A stretch of 64,000 nt of DNA from Bradyrhizobium daqingense (GTDB lineage: Bacteria > Pseudomonadota > Alphaproteobacteria > Rhizobiales > Xanthobacteraceae). Where the stretch lies: NCBI RefSeq assembly GCF_021044685.1, contig NZ_CP088014.1:2404001-2468000 (forward strand). Reading direction: 5' to 3'. The position numbers and the translations under genes are program-made. Below, piece by piece: positions 26,282-34,915 of the stretch (within the stretch, counting starts at the first letter, position 1; the number at the start of each line of letters is the position of its first letter). The notes beneath the pieces are model-generated. The model searched no databases. It was given only the letters and a program-made list of their open reading frames with translations, and was not told the DNA's origin.

Positions 26282-27451
26282 TCAGTACGAGCGCGGCATG
26301 CCGAGCACGTGCTCGGCGACGAAGGAGAGCACGAGGTTGGTCGAGATCGGCGCCACCTGGTAGAGCCGCGTCTCGCGGAACTTGCGCTCGACGTCGTATT
26401 CCTCGGCAAAGCCAAAGCCGCCATGGGTCTGGATGCAGGCATTCGCCGCTTCCCAGGACGCATCCGCAGCCAGCATCTTGGCCATGTTGGCCTCCGCACC
26501 ACAATCGAGCCCGGCCTCGTATTTGCGCGTGGCCTCCTTCACCATCAGCTCGGCCGCGCGCATCGAGGCGTAGGCCTTGGCGATCGGGAACTGAATGCCC
26601 TGGTTCTGGCCGATCGGCCGGCCGAACACACTGCGCTCCTTCGCATAGTTCGTCGCCTTGGCGATGAACCATTTGGCGTCGCCGACGCATTCGGCAGCGA
26701 TCAGGATGCGCTCGGCATTCATGCCGGACAGGATGTAGCGAAAACCCTTGCCCTCCTCGCCGATCAGATTCTCCGCCGGCACCTTCATGTCGGTGAAGAA
26801 CACTTCCGTCGTGGCGTGGTTCATCATGGTGCGGATCGGACGGATCTCCAGCCCATTGTTCTTGGCCTCCCGCATGTCGACGATGAACACTGAGAGCCCG
26901 TCCGTGCGCTTCTTGACCTGATCCTTCGGCGTAGTGCGAGCCAGCAGGATCATCAGATCGGAATGCTCGGCGCGGCTGGTCCAGATCTTCTGGCCGTTGA
27001 CGATGTAGCTGTCGTTGCCGTCCTTGCGTGCGAAGGTTTTCAGCGAGGAGGTGTCGGTGCCGCTGGTCGGCTCGGTGACGCCGAACGCCTGAAGACGCAA
27101 TTCGCCACTGGCGATCTTCGGCAAATATTTCGCCTTCTGCTCGTCATTGCCGTGCCGCAGCACGGTGCCCATCGTGTACATCTGGGCATGACAGCCGCCG
27201 CCGTTGCAGCCCGCGCGCTGGATCTCTTCCAGGATCGCGGCGGCCGCCGAAAGCTTCAGGCCGGCGCCGCCATATTCCTCGGGGATCAGCACCGAGAGAT
27301 AGCCGGCCTGCGTCAACGCATCGACGAAGGCCTTGGGGTAGGCCATCTCGCGATCGAGCTTGCGCCAGTATTCGCCGGGAAACTGCGCGCAGAGTTTTGC
27401 GACGGCTTCGCGGATGTCGGCGTGATCTTCGCTGTGGTGGTCTTGGCTCAT
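26282..27451 (-). CDS. Acyl-CoA dehydrogenase
   Basis: A flavoprotein of 389 residues with FGVTEPTSGTDTSSLK (FAD/substrate segment) and the C-terminal helical domain with HGGFGFAEEYDVERKFRE. The usual catalytic glutamate before Gly-Thr near the C-terminus is absent (VAPIS at that place), but E247 in GMNAERILIA lies where isovaleryl-CoA dehydrogenase has its catalytic base. First gene of the operon with CoA transferase and hydratase, and divergent from a LysR gene. It probably oxidises a branched or dicarboxylic acyl-CoA. Confidence 0.92.
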   Translation of the reverse strand: MSQDHHSEDHADIREAVAKLCAQFPGEYWRKLDREMAYPKAFVDALTQAGYLSVLIPEEYGGAGLKLSAAAAILEEIQRAGCNGGGCHAQMYTMGTVLRHGNDEQKAKYLPKIASGELRLQAFGVTEPTSGTDTSSLKTFARKDGNDSYIVNGQKIWTSRAEHSDLMILLARTTPKDQVKKRTDGLSVFIVDMREAKNNGLEIRPIRTMMNHATTEVFFTDMKVPAENLIGEEGKGFRYILSGMNAERILIAAECVGDAKWFIAKATNYAKERSVFGRPIGQNQGIQFPIAKAYASMRAAELMVKEATRKYEAGLDCGAEANMAKMLAADASWEAANACIQTHGGFGFAEEYDVERKFRETRLYQVAPISTNLVLSFVAEHVLGMPRSY

Positions 27452-27576
27452 GGCGTTTCCAATCGATAGCGGCAGTTAAGATAACGCCGGCCCATCCTCT
27501 GGCGTTGTGAAAACATCGCCAGCCCCCTATGCTCATTTGCTATAGCGTATGGAGTAGCCTTCCAGGATTGGCAAGC

Positions 27577-28497
27577 ATGGATTTCCGGCAGCTCAGGACC
27601 TTCAGTTGTGTGGCGGAGCTCGGCAGCCTCTCCAAGGCCTCCGATACGTTGCGCGTCGCGCAGCCGGCGTTGAGCCGGCAGATCAAGCTCCTGGAACACG
27701 AGCTGCGCACCGAGCTTTTCACCCGCAACGGCCGCGGCATGGTGCTGACAGAAGCCGGCCGCCTGCTCCTGGCGCGCACCTCTGGCATCGTGCGGCAGAT
27801 CGACCAGATCCGCGACGATATCCAATCGACCAAGGGCCTGCCGTCGGGCCAGGTCGTGCTCGGCCTGGTTCCGACCGTCAGTTGCGTGCTGTCGGCGCGC
27901 TTTGCGCGGCGCAGCGTCGAAAAGTTTCCCGGCATCTCGCTGCGCATCGTCGAGAGCTACAGCGGCCATCTCGTGGAATGGCTGCATCGCGGAGAGATGG
28001 ATCTTGCCATCCTCTACGGCCGCTCGGCCGACCTGCATCTCAACGTCGAGAGCCTCGGCCGTGATAACATCGTCGCGGTCGGCCCGCGCGGCTGCGGCCT
28101 CGCACGCAAGAAGAGCGTCGATATCGGCTGGCTGTTGCGGCAGCGCCTGGTGTTGCCTAGTCATTCCCACGGCCTCCGCGCCCTGATCGAGCACGCCGCC
28201 GCCCAGCGCAAGATCAAGCTCAACGTGCAGCTGGAGGCGGATTCCTTTCGCGTGCTGACCAGCCTCGTCGAGGAGGGGCTCGGCTTTGCGCTCTTGCCGC
28301 CATCGTCGGTCCACGCCGAGGTCGCGGACGGGCGGTTGGAAACCGCTGTCGTCTCGAAACCGATGACGCGCGAGCTCATCTTTGCTTCTCCGATCGACCG
28401 TCCGGCCTCGACGGCCTCGCTCGCCATCACCGCGCTCCTGCGCGAGGAGGTCGCCGCCTGCCGCAAGGAAGAGGTCTGGGACATCCGGCTGAGTTAG
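27577..28497 (+). CDS. LysR-family regulator of the adjacent CoA operon
   Basis: The 306-residue protein begins MDFRQLRTFSCVAELGSLSKASDTLRVAQ, a standard LysR helix-turn-helix, and continues with the substrate-binding domain (about 90-295). I preferred the ATG at 27577 over an in-frame start at 27529 because the family N-terminus aligns there. It is divergent from the acyl-CoA dehydrogenase gene with 125 bases between them, the standard layout for LysR control of a neighbouring operon. Confidence 0.92.
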   Translation: MDFRQLRTFSCVAELGSLSKASDTLRVAQPALSRQIKLLEHELRTELFTRNGRGMVLTEAGRLLLARTSGIVRQIDQIRDDIQSTKGLPSGQVVLGLVPTVSCVLSARFARRSVEKFPGISLRIVESYSGHLVEWLHRGEMDLAILYGRSADLHLNVESLGRDNIVAVGPRGCGLARKKSVDIGWLLRQRLVLPSHSHGLRALIEHAAAQRKIKLNVQLEADSFRVLTSLVEEGLGFALLPPSSVHAEVADGRLETAVVSKPMTRELIFASPIDRPASTASLAITALLREEVAACRKEEVWDIRLS

Positions 28498-28628
28498 ATG
28501 TGCCTGTGTCGTAAAACAGTCAGGCGCCCTCTTGCCTTCGCATCTGGCGCGAGCTGTCATGCCGGAATTTTATAGCTGGGGGCGCCGCTGAGCTTGCCGC
28601 GGCCAATGTGATGCGCGGAAGTCGCCTC

Positions 28629-28713
28629 GTCATTGCGAGCGCAGCGAAGCAATCCAGCATCTCTCAGCGGTAGCAGTCTGGATTGCTTCGTCGCAAGGGC
28701 TCCTCGCAATGAC
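28629..28713. repeat. Dispersed palindromic repeat family A
   Basis: Starts GTCATTGCGAGCGCAGCG and ends with TCGCAATGAC. It lies between the LysR stop codon and the convergent P450 stop codon, 13 bases from the latter. Confidence 0.85.
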
Positions 28714-28726
28714 GGGAGGAGAGAGT

Positions 28727-30001
28727 TCAGCCCGGGATCCGCACCGGCAGCGTCTCATATCCCTTGATGAAGCTCGAATAGATCCGCTTCGGCTCGCCGA
28801 CTACCTCGATGCGGTCGAAACGCTTCAGCATTTCCTCCCAGACGATCTTGAGCTGCAGCTCGGCCAGGCGCATGCCAACGCAGCGGTGGATGCCGAAACC
28901 GAAGGAGAGATGGGTGCGCGGCCGCGGCCGGTCGATGATGAAGTCGTTCGGCTTCTCGAACATCTCCTCGTCGCGGTTGCCCGAGACGTACCACATCACG
29001 ATGCGGTCGCCCTTCTTGATGTGCTTGCCGCCGATCTCGGTATCCTGGAGCGCAGTGCGCCGCATATGCGCCAGCGGCGTCTGCCAGCGGATCACCTCCG
29101 GCACCATGGAATCGATCAGCTCCGGATTGGCGCGCAGCTTGTCGTACTGCTCCGGGTTCTCGTTGAGCGCCAGCACCGAGCCGGTCATGGTGTTGCGCGT
29201 GGTGTCATTGCCGCCGACGATGAGCAGGATGATGTTGCCCATGAGGTTGTCGGGGTCCATGTGGCGGGTGGCATCGTTGTGCGCCATCAGCGACAAGAGG
29301 TCGTTGCGCGGCGCGGAGTTGACCCGCTCGTTCCACAGCTTGGACATGTAGGCGTAGCACTCGTCCATCTCGCGGCGGCGCTCTTCGGCGGAGGCGACGA
29401 TGCCGCTCTTGGGCAGCGCGGTCGAGACGTCGGACCAGCGCGTCAGCTTGCGCCGCTCCTCCCAGGGGAAATCGAACAGCGTCGCCAGCATCTGCGTCGT
29501 CAGCTCGATCGAGACGCGCTCGACGAAGTTGAAGGTTTCGTTGCGCGGCAGATTGTCGAGCACGGTCTGCGAGCGTTGCCGGATCAGCTTGGCCAGCTCG
29601 TCGAGATGCTGAGGGGTGAACATCGGCGACACCGTCTTGCGCTGCGCCGAATGGCGAGGCTGGTCCATCGCGATGAAGCTCGGATAGTCGTAGCCGGGCG
29701 GGACGTCGCGGATCGAGATGCCGCCGAGCGTCGAGTCCGAGGAGAAAATGCCGTGATTGGTGTCGACATGCATGATGTCGTTGTACTTGACCACCGACCA
29801 ATAGGGCTCGATCGGCGCGTTGGTGCAATAATGCACCGGCTCTTCCTTGCGCAGCCGCTCGAACCACGGCCACAGCGTGTCGTCCTGGAACAGCCTGGGC
29901 GCGCCGGGGTGGAATTGCGACAGCGGCGTCGCATAGGCCTCCTCGCGGGCCCTGCGCATGCGTTCGGCCTTGTCCACTTTGACCGGTGCTTGGATGTTCA
30001 T
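28727..30001 (-). CDS. Cytochrome P450, CYP153-like (copy 1)
   Basis: A soluble P450 of 424 residues. The haem-binding loop is LSFGFGIHRCVG with the cysteine at about 374; the I-helix has IVGGNDTTRNTM and the K-helix region is PEVIRWQTPLAHMRRTA. The last pattern, with FDFPWEERRKLTRWSD and MWYVSGNRDEE, is characteristic of CYP153 alkane and fatty-acid terminal hydroxylases. It lies 25 bases downstream of a close paralogue on the same strand. No ferredoxin or reductase gene is near, so electrons must come from elsewhere. Confidence 0.92.
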   Translation of the reverse strand: MNIQAPVKVDKAERMRRAREEAYATPLSQFHPGAPRLFQDDTLWPWFERLRKEEPVHYCTNAPIEPYWSVVKYNDIMHVDTNHGIFSSDSTLGGISIRDVPPGYDYPSFIAMDQPRHSAQRKTVSPMFTPQHLDELAKLIRQRSQTVLDNLPRNETFNFVERVSIELTTQMLATLFDFPWEERRKLTRWSDVSTALPKSGIVASAEERRREMDECYAYMSKLWNERVNSAPRNDLLSLMAHNDATRHMDPDNLMGNIILLIVGGNDTTRNTMTGSVLALNENPEQYDKLRANPELIDSMVPEVIRWQTPLAHMRRTALQDTEIGGKHIKKGDRIVMWYVSGNRDEEMFEKPNDFIIDRPRPRTHLSFGFGIHRCVGMRLAELQLKIVWEEMLKRFDRIEVVGEPKRIYSSFIKGYETLPVRIPG

Positions 30002-30026
30002 GGTCGTGGCTCCAGTTGCGTTCTAA

Positions 30027-31292
30027 TCACGCCGCAATCTTCACCGGCAGCGTCTCGATACCCTTCACGAAACTCGAATAGACCCGCTTCGGTTCGCCGA
30101 CCACATCAATATGGTCGAAACGCCTAAGAATCTCTTCCCAAATAATCTTGAGCTGGAGTTCAGCGAGCCGCAGGCCCACGCAGCGGTGAATGCCGAAGCC
30201 GAAGGAGAGGTGGGTGCGCGGGCGGGCGCGGTCGATGATGAACTCGTAAGGTTTTTCGATCGCCTCCTCGTCGCGGTTGCCCGAGACGTACCACATCACG
30301 ACCTTGTCACCCTTCTTGATCTGCTTGCCGCGGAACTCGAAATCGGAAAGCGCGGTGCGGCGCATATGCGCCAGTGGCGTCTGCCAGCGGATCACTTCGG
30401 GCACGAAGCTGTCGAGCAGATCAGGGTTCTCGCGCAGCTTGCGATATTGCTCCGGATGCTGGCTCAGCGCCAGAAGCGAACCCGACATGGTGTTGCGGGT
30501 GGTGTCGTTGCCACCGACGATCAAAAGGATGAGATTGCCGAGGAAGTTCTTGGCGTCCATGTCGCGCGTCGCGGCGCCATGCGCCATCATCGACAACAGG
30601 TCGCTCTTCGGCGGCTGCGCGCTGCGCTCCTTCCAGAGCCGGGAGAAATAGGCCGCGCATTCCGTCAGCTCGGCCATCCGCTCGTCTTCGGTGGCGACGA
30701 GACCGTCGGGACCGGGAATGGTGGTGGCGACGTCGGACCAGCGCGTCAGCTTGCGGCGGTCTTCCCAGGGAAAGTCGAACAGGACTGCCAGCATCTGCGT
30801 GGTCAGCTCGATCGAGACCTGGTCGACCCAGTCGAACACCTCGCCGCGCGGCAGGTTGTCCAGGCACTCGGCCGAGCGCTTGCGGATGTTGATCGCGAGA
30901 TTGTCCAGGTGCGTCGGCGTGAACATCGGCGCCACGGTCTTGCGCTGGGCCGCATGCCGCGGCGGGTCCATCGAAATGAAGCTCTCGCGGCGCAGGTCCG
31001 GATCGATGTCGCGGATGGTGATGCCGCCGAGCGCGGAAGCCGAGGAGAACACCGAATGGTTCGTCTCGATCTCCATGATGTCGTTGTAGCGCGTCACCGA
31101 CCAATACGGCCCGAACATCGAGTCCTTGCAATAGTGCACGGGATCTTCCCGGCGCAACCGGTCGAAATAGGGCCAGAACGTATCGGTCCTGAACAATTCC
31201 GGATCACCCGGATCGAATTGCTCCAGCGGCAGCGACGTGGCGCGCGCGCGCAGGGCGTCGAGCTTGGATGCGCTCTCGATGGTCCCATGCAT
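30027..31292 (-). CDS. Cytochrome P450, CYP153-like (copy 2)
   Basis: The ATG at 31292 gives 421 residues starting MHGTIESASKLDALRARATS; a longer frame upstream has no conserved sequence. Features are EDPVHYCKDSMFGPYWSVTR, IVGGNDTTRNTM and the haem loop FGFGIHRCVG with the cysteine at about 371. It is clearly homologous along its whole length to the gene at 28727 and is the promoter-proximal member of the pair. Likely an omega-hydroxylase of medium-chain alkanes or fatty acids. Confidence 0.92.
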   Translation of the reverse strand: MHGTIESASKLDALRARATSLPLEQFDPGDPELFRTDTFWPYFDRLRREDPVHYCKDSMFGPYWSVTRYNDIMEIETNHSVFSSASALGGITIRDIDPDLRRESFISMDPPRHAAQRKTVAPMFTPTHLDNLAINIRKRSAECLDNLPRGEVFDWVDQVSIELTTQMLAVLFDFPWEDRRKLTRWSDVATTIPGPDGLVATEDERMAELTECAAYFSRLWKERSAQPPKSDLLSMMAHGAATRDMDAKNFLGNLILLIVGGNDTTRNTMSGSLLALSQHPEQYRKLRENPDLLDSFVPEVIRWQTPLAHMRRTALSDFEFRGKQIKKGDKVVMWYVSGNRDEEAIEKPYEFIIDRARPRTHLSFGFGIHRCVGLRLAELQLKIIWEEILRRFDHIDVVGEPKRVYSSFVKGIETLPVKIAA

Positions 31293-31592
31293 GACCGCTC
31301 TCCCTGATAATGAACCGCGCGTCGTTGAATTCTGCGCTGCGGTATTCGACGTGCAATTACAGCCGGTTGTCTGCGTCGGGGCAAGGGCGAGTTTTGCCAC
31401 ATCCAACCTTTGCGAGAGCGTCGGACGGCCGTCACGCCTCCACGCGAACGTGACCTCCCGCACGCCACGCACCGGAGAATCATGCAAGAAGCCGACTGGA
31501 ATCGAGCTAAATCGAACCCGCCTATCTTGGGGATCGACTAACCTCTGACCTATAGTTTGACCGGAACTGATCCGCATCTCGAGGTTGCTGCC
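31293..31592. other. Divergent intergenic region of 300 bases
   Basis: Separates the P450 pair from the DUF898 gene and must hold both promoters. I found no palindrome or terminator worth calling, and no regulator gene is adjacent. Confidence 0.5.
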
Positions 31593-32747
31593 GTGAATGA
31601 CATGCAATGGGCGCCCATCGGCTCCGAACCCTTGCCCCCGCCGCTGCCGCCCGCGCGGGTCGATTTCACCGGCAACCGTACCGAGTTCCGCAAATTGGTC
31701 ACCAAGGGTGCCATGCTGGAGCTCGTCACCTTCGGCTTCTACCGGTTCTGGCTCGTCACCGACATTCGTCGTCATCTGTGGACGCATACTGCGGTCGACG
31801 GCGATGCCGCCGAATACACCGGCCGGGCCAAGGAGCTCCTGATCGGCTTCCTAGTCGCGCTGGCGATCCTGGTGCCGATCTATCTCGCCTATTTCCTTGT
31901 TGGCATCGAGTTCGAGCGCTGGCAGGCCTTCGCCTCGGTGCCGTTGTTCCTGGCCTTCTACGCTTTCGGCCAGTTCGCGATCTTTCGCGCGCGACGCTAT
32001 CGGTTGACGCGCACGGTGTGGCGCGGCGTGCGCTTCTGGATGGACGGCTCGGGCTGGGCCTATTCCCTCCGCGCCATGCTGTGGGGCCTGCTCGTGTTCC
32101 TCACGCTCGGCCTGGCGCTGCCCTGGCGTGAGGCTGCGCTCGAACGCTACAAGATGCAGCACACCCATTATGGCGATCTCACCGGCGATTTCGAAGGCGA
32201 CGGCTGGACCTTCTTCAGGCGCGGCTGGTGGCTGTGGCTGCTTAGCCCGATCGCCTTCGTGATCTTTCCGATCGCGCCGTTCCTCTACGCCGAGTTCAAG
32301 GCGCGCGAATGGCGCTGGTGGCTCGACGGCATCCGCATCGGCGGCGTCAGCCTGTCCTCGCAGCTGCCGCACGACGCGTTCTACGGCCTGTACTGGAAGG
32401 TGATCGGCTGGTGGACGCTGCTCTCGGCCGCTTTCGGCGTTTACATGGTCGCCGGTATGTTCCTCGTCGTCACGCTGAGCGGCGTTTCAGCCGAGGAGGT
32501 GTTCGCCGGCGACAACGCCACCAAGAGCATTCCGATGGTGGTGATGATGGTGATCGGCTATTTCGCGGTCGCTCTTGCCATCAACATCGTCATGCGCGTC
32601 TATCTTCAGCGCGATCTCTGGGCCAAGGTGCTGGAAACCGTCGAGGTGCACAACATCGCGGCCGCGGCGGATGTGCGTGGTAGCGGTCAGCTCGCCAACG
32701 CGCTCGGCGAAGGTTTTGCCGACGGCCTGGATGTTGCAGGGTTTTGA
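31593..32747 (+). CDS. DUF898 (YjgN-like) multi-pass membrane protein
   Basis: GTG at 31593 gives 384 residues; an ATG at 31602 is also in frame and a TTG at 31557 is less likely. Six to seven membrane helices are seen, with the family pattern FTGNRTEFRKLVTKGAMLELVTFGFYRFW repeated in kind at ERYKMQHTHYGDLTGDF. DUF898 proteins are of unknown function. Three bases separate it from the M48 peptidase gene, an association common in alphaproteobacteria that suggests a joint role in envelope quality control. Confidence 0.9.
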   Translation: MNDMQWAPIGSEPLPPPLPPARVDFTGNRTEFRKLVTKGAMLELVTFGFYRFWLVTDIRRHLWTHTAVDGDAAEYTGRAKELLIGFLVALAILVPIYLAYFLVGIEFERWQAFASVPLFLAFYAFGQFAIFRARRYRLTRTVWRGVRFWMDGSGWAYSLRAMLWGLLVFLTLGLALPWREAALERYKMQHTHYGDLTGDFEGDGWTFFRRGWWLWLLSPIAFVIFPIAPFLYAEFKAREWRWWLDGIRIGGVSLSSQLPHDAFYGLYWKVIGWWTLLSAAFGVYMVAGMFLVVTLSGVSAEEVFAGDNATKSIPMVVMMVIGYFAVALAINIVMRVYLQRDLWAKVLETVEVHNIAAAADVRGSGQLANALGEGFADGLDVAGF

Positions 32748-32750
32748 ACC

Positions 32751-33863
32751 GTGAGTGAGTTGTCGACCGAAGCTCCGGCGCAGTCCGTCAAGCCGACGAT
32801 CTTCTTCGACGGCGTCTCGAGCCGCAAGCGTCAGGTGACGCTGATCCTCGGTGACGCCCTCGAGATCGTCGAGGAGGGGGCCGCGCCCGTTCGCTGGACC
32901 TATGCCGATATCCGCCGTGCCGACGGCCCGCCCGGGATGCTGCGCCTGGCCTCGACCTCGGCGCCGCCTTTGGCACGGCTCGAGATCCGCGATGCCGAGC
33001 TCGCGGCAGATGTGGTCGTCCGTTGCACGCGGCTCGACGGGCACCAGGCCACGCGCGGCGGTGTCGCCAGGATCGTGGGCTGGTCGGTCGCGGCCGCCGT
33101 CTCCATCGTCTGCGTCGTCCTGTTCGGCGTGCCGCTCGCCGCCGACCGCCTCGCGCCGCTGGTGCCCAAACCGGTCGAGCGCCGCATCGGCGATGCCGCC
33201 GAGGTGCAGATGAAGACCATCTTCGGCCGCAGCGTGTGCGAAGATCCCGCGGGCAAGGCCGCGTTCACCAAGCTCGTCAATCGTCTGCGCGACGCCGCCG
33301 GCCTCGACGACGATTCCATGACGGCGGGCGTGATGTCGACGCCAGTGCCGAACGCGTTCGCGCTGCCCGGCGGCAAGGTGTTCGTGCTCAAGGGTCTGCT
33401 CGATAAGGCCGAAAATCCCGACGAACTCGCCGGCATCCTCGCCCACGAGCTCGGCCACCTCAAGCATCACGACAACATGCGCGGCCTGATCTACAACGGC
33501 GGCACCTCGTTCCTGATCGGTCTGTTGTTCGGCGACGTCACCGGTTCCTCGGCGGTGATCTTCGCCTCGCGTAGCCTGGTCGAAGCCTCCTATTCGCGCG
33601 AGGCCGAGACCGCTGCGGATACGTTTGCGATCGCGACCATGCACGCGCTCGGCCGGTCGCCCAAGCCTGCGGCAGAGCTGATGTTCCGCATCACGGGTAA
33701 GGAGGGCGGCTCCGGCCTGACCAACATTCTCGCCAGCCATCCGCTGACCGAGGACCGGCTCGCCCGCATGACCAAGGAAGATCGTCCCGTCAGCGGCCCG
33801 CCGCTGCTGACCGACAAGGAGTGGCAGGCGCTGAAGGGCATCTGCGGGGGCGGGAAGGTGTGA
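32751..33863 (+). CDS. M48-family zinc metallopeptidase
   Basis: A GTG start follows three bases after the DUF898 stop. The 370-residue protein has one membrane helix (about 105-130) and a peptidase domain with HELGH at 232-236; the third zinc ligand is the glutamate in SREAETAADTFA. The domain faces the periplasm if the N-terminus is cytoplasmic. Such proteins degrade damaged membrane or envelope proteins (HtpX/BepA group). The N-terminal 100 residues form an extra domain not needed for catalysis. Confidence 0.92.
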   Translation: MSELSTEAPAQSVKPTIFFDGVSSRKRQVTLILGDALEIVEEGAAPVRWTYADIRRADGPPGMLRLASTSAPPLARLEIRDAELAADVVVRCTRLDGHQATRGGVARIVGWSVAAAVSIVCVVLFGVPLAADRLAPLVPKPVERRIGDAAEVQMKTIFGRSVCEDPAGKAAFTKLVNRLRDAAGLDDDSMTAGVMSTPVPNAFALPGGKVFVLKGLLDKAENPDELAGILAHELGHLKHHDNMRGLIYNGGTSFLIGLLFGDVTGSSAVIFASRSLVEASYSREAETAADTFAIATMHALGRSPKPAAELMFRITGKEGGSGLTNILASHPLTEDRLARMTKEDRPVSGPPLLTDKEWQALKGICGGGKV

Positions 33864-33881
33864 CGGCCTGCCTTCAGCGCA

Positions 33882-34094
33882 TCACTTCGCCGGCGTTGCA
33901 GGTGGATTCGATCCCGTCGTGACGTTGGGCGCCGTGTTCGGGTTCGAGGTCGTGGTCTGCGGACCGACCTCCCGCCCATTGTAGAAGAAGACGGCGGCGA
34001 CCACGGCAATCACGAACATCGCGCCGACCGCCCAGCCCACCGGGCTGTTGCGGCGGGCTCTGTCGGCCCTGCGCTCGTCATTCTGATAGGTCAT
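33882..34094 (-). CDS. Small single-helix membrane protein (70 aa)
   Basis: Starts MTYQNDERRADRARRNSPVG; I chose the ATG at 34094 as the charged opening is typical of small rhizobial membrane proteins, while a longer frame (to 34136) adds unconserved residues. One helix (WAVGAMFVIAVVAAVFFY) is followed by a Thr/Asn/Pro-rich periplasmic tail. No function known. Confidence 0.7.
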   Translation of the reverse strand: MTYQNDERRADRARRNSPVGWAVGAMFVIAVVAAVFFYNGREVGPQTTTSNPNTAPNVTTGSNPPATPAK

Positions 34095-34157
34095 CGTGCT
34101 CTCCATCGCAAAGCAGGAGAACCTCGCGCGATGCAAGCTGTTCCTAAACGCTTGGAC

Positions 34158-34787
34158 TTATCGCGTCCCGTAGGCCCGGTCGCCGGCATCGCCGAGGCCC
34201 GGCAGGATGAAGCCGTTCTCGTCGAGGCCTTCGTCCACCGCCGCTGTCCAGATCGGAACGTCCGGATGCAGGCCGCGCAAGCGCTCCAGCCCTTCCGGCG
34301 CGGCGATCAGGCAGGCGAGGCGGATGTCCCTGGCGCCGCGCTCCTTCAGCCGGTCGATCGCGGCGACCGCCGTGTTGGCGGTCGCGACCACCGGCGTCAC
34401 CACGATCGCCAGGCGCTCGCCGAGATCGGACGGCGATTTGAAGAAATACTCGACCGCGGCAAAGCTGTGCGGCTCGCGGTAGAGTCCGATATGCGCCACG
34501 CGCGCCGTCGGCACCAGATCCATCATGCCGTCGACGAAAGTGGTGCCGGCCCGCAGCATCGGCACGAACACCAGCTTTTTGCCTGCGATCTTCGCTGAGT
34601 GCATCGTCGCCAGCGGTGTCTCGATGACGGTATCGGCGAGTGGCAGATCGCGCGTCACCTCGTAGCACAAGAGCATGCCGATCTCCTTGATCAGCTCGCG
34701 AAACGATTTGGTCGAGATGGACTTGTCCCGCACCAAAGTCAGCTTGTGCTGCACGAGCGGATGATCGACGATGGTGACGCCTTCCAT
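34158..34787 (-). CDS. upp: Uracil phosphoribosyltransferase
   Basis: The 209-residue enzyme makes UMP from uracil and PRPP. Family signatures are [14 protein letters not shown] at the N-terminus, [20 protein letters not shown] and [12 protein letters not shown]. It is the third gene in the direction urc1, urc4, upp, which fits the URC route where uracil is first converted to UMP before being broken down. A family A repeat (34817-34894) sits between it and urc4. Confidence 0.95.
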   Translation of the reverse strand: MEGVTIVDHPLVQHKLTLVRDKSISTKSFRELIKEIGMLLCYEVTRDLPLADTVIETPLATMHSAKIAGKKLVFVPMLRAGTTFVDGMMDLVPTARVAHIGLYREPHSFAAVEYFFKSPSDLGERLAIVVTPVVATANTAVAAIDRLKERGARDIRLACLIAAPEGLERLRGLHPDVPIWTAAVDEGLDENGFILPGLGDAGDRAYGTR

Positions 34788-34816
34788 GACGGGATGCTCC
34801 TGAAATTCATCAAGTC

Positions 34817-34894
34817 GTCATTGCGAGCGCAGCGAAGCAATCCAGAATCGTTCCGCGGTAGGACTCTGGATTGCTTCGCTGCGCTCGCAATGAC
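34817..34894. repeat. Dispersed palindromic repeat family A
   Basis: Begins GTCATTGCGAGCGCAGCGAA and closes with GCGCTCGCAATGAC. It lies inside the urc4-upp gap, within what looks like one operon. Confidence 0.85.
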
Positions 34895-34915
34895 GTGCGT
34901 GGCTGCAAATCATGA

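Noticed and set aside
1352..34894. CRISPR array from the recurrent GTCATTGCGAG words
   Set aside because: Copies are kilobases apart and palindromic, without regular spacers or cas genes.
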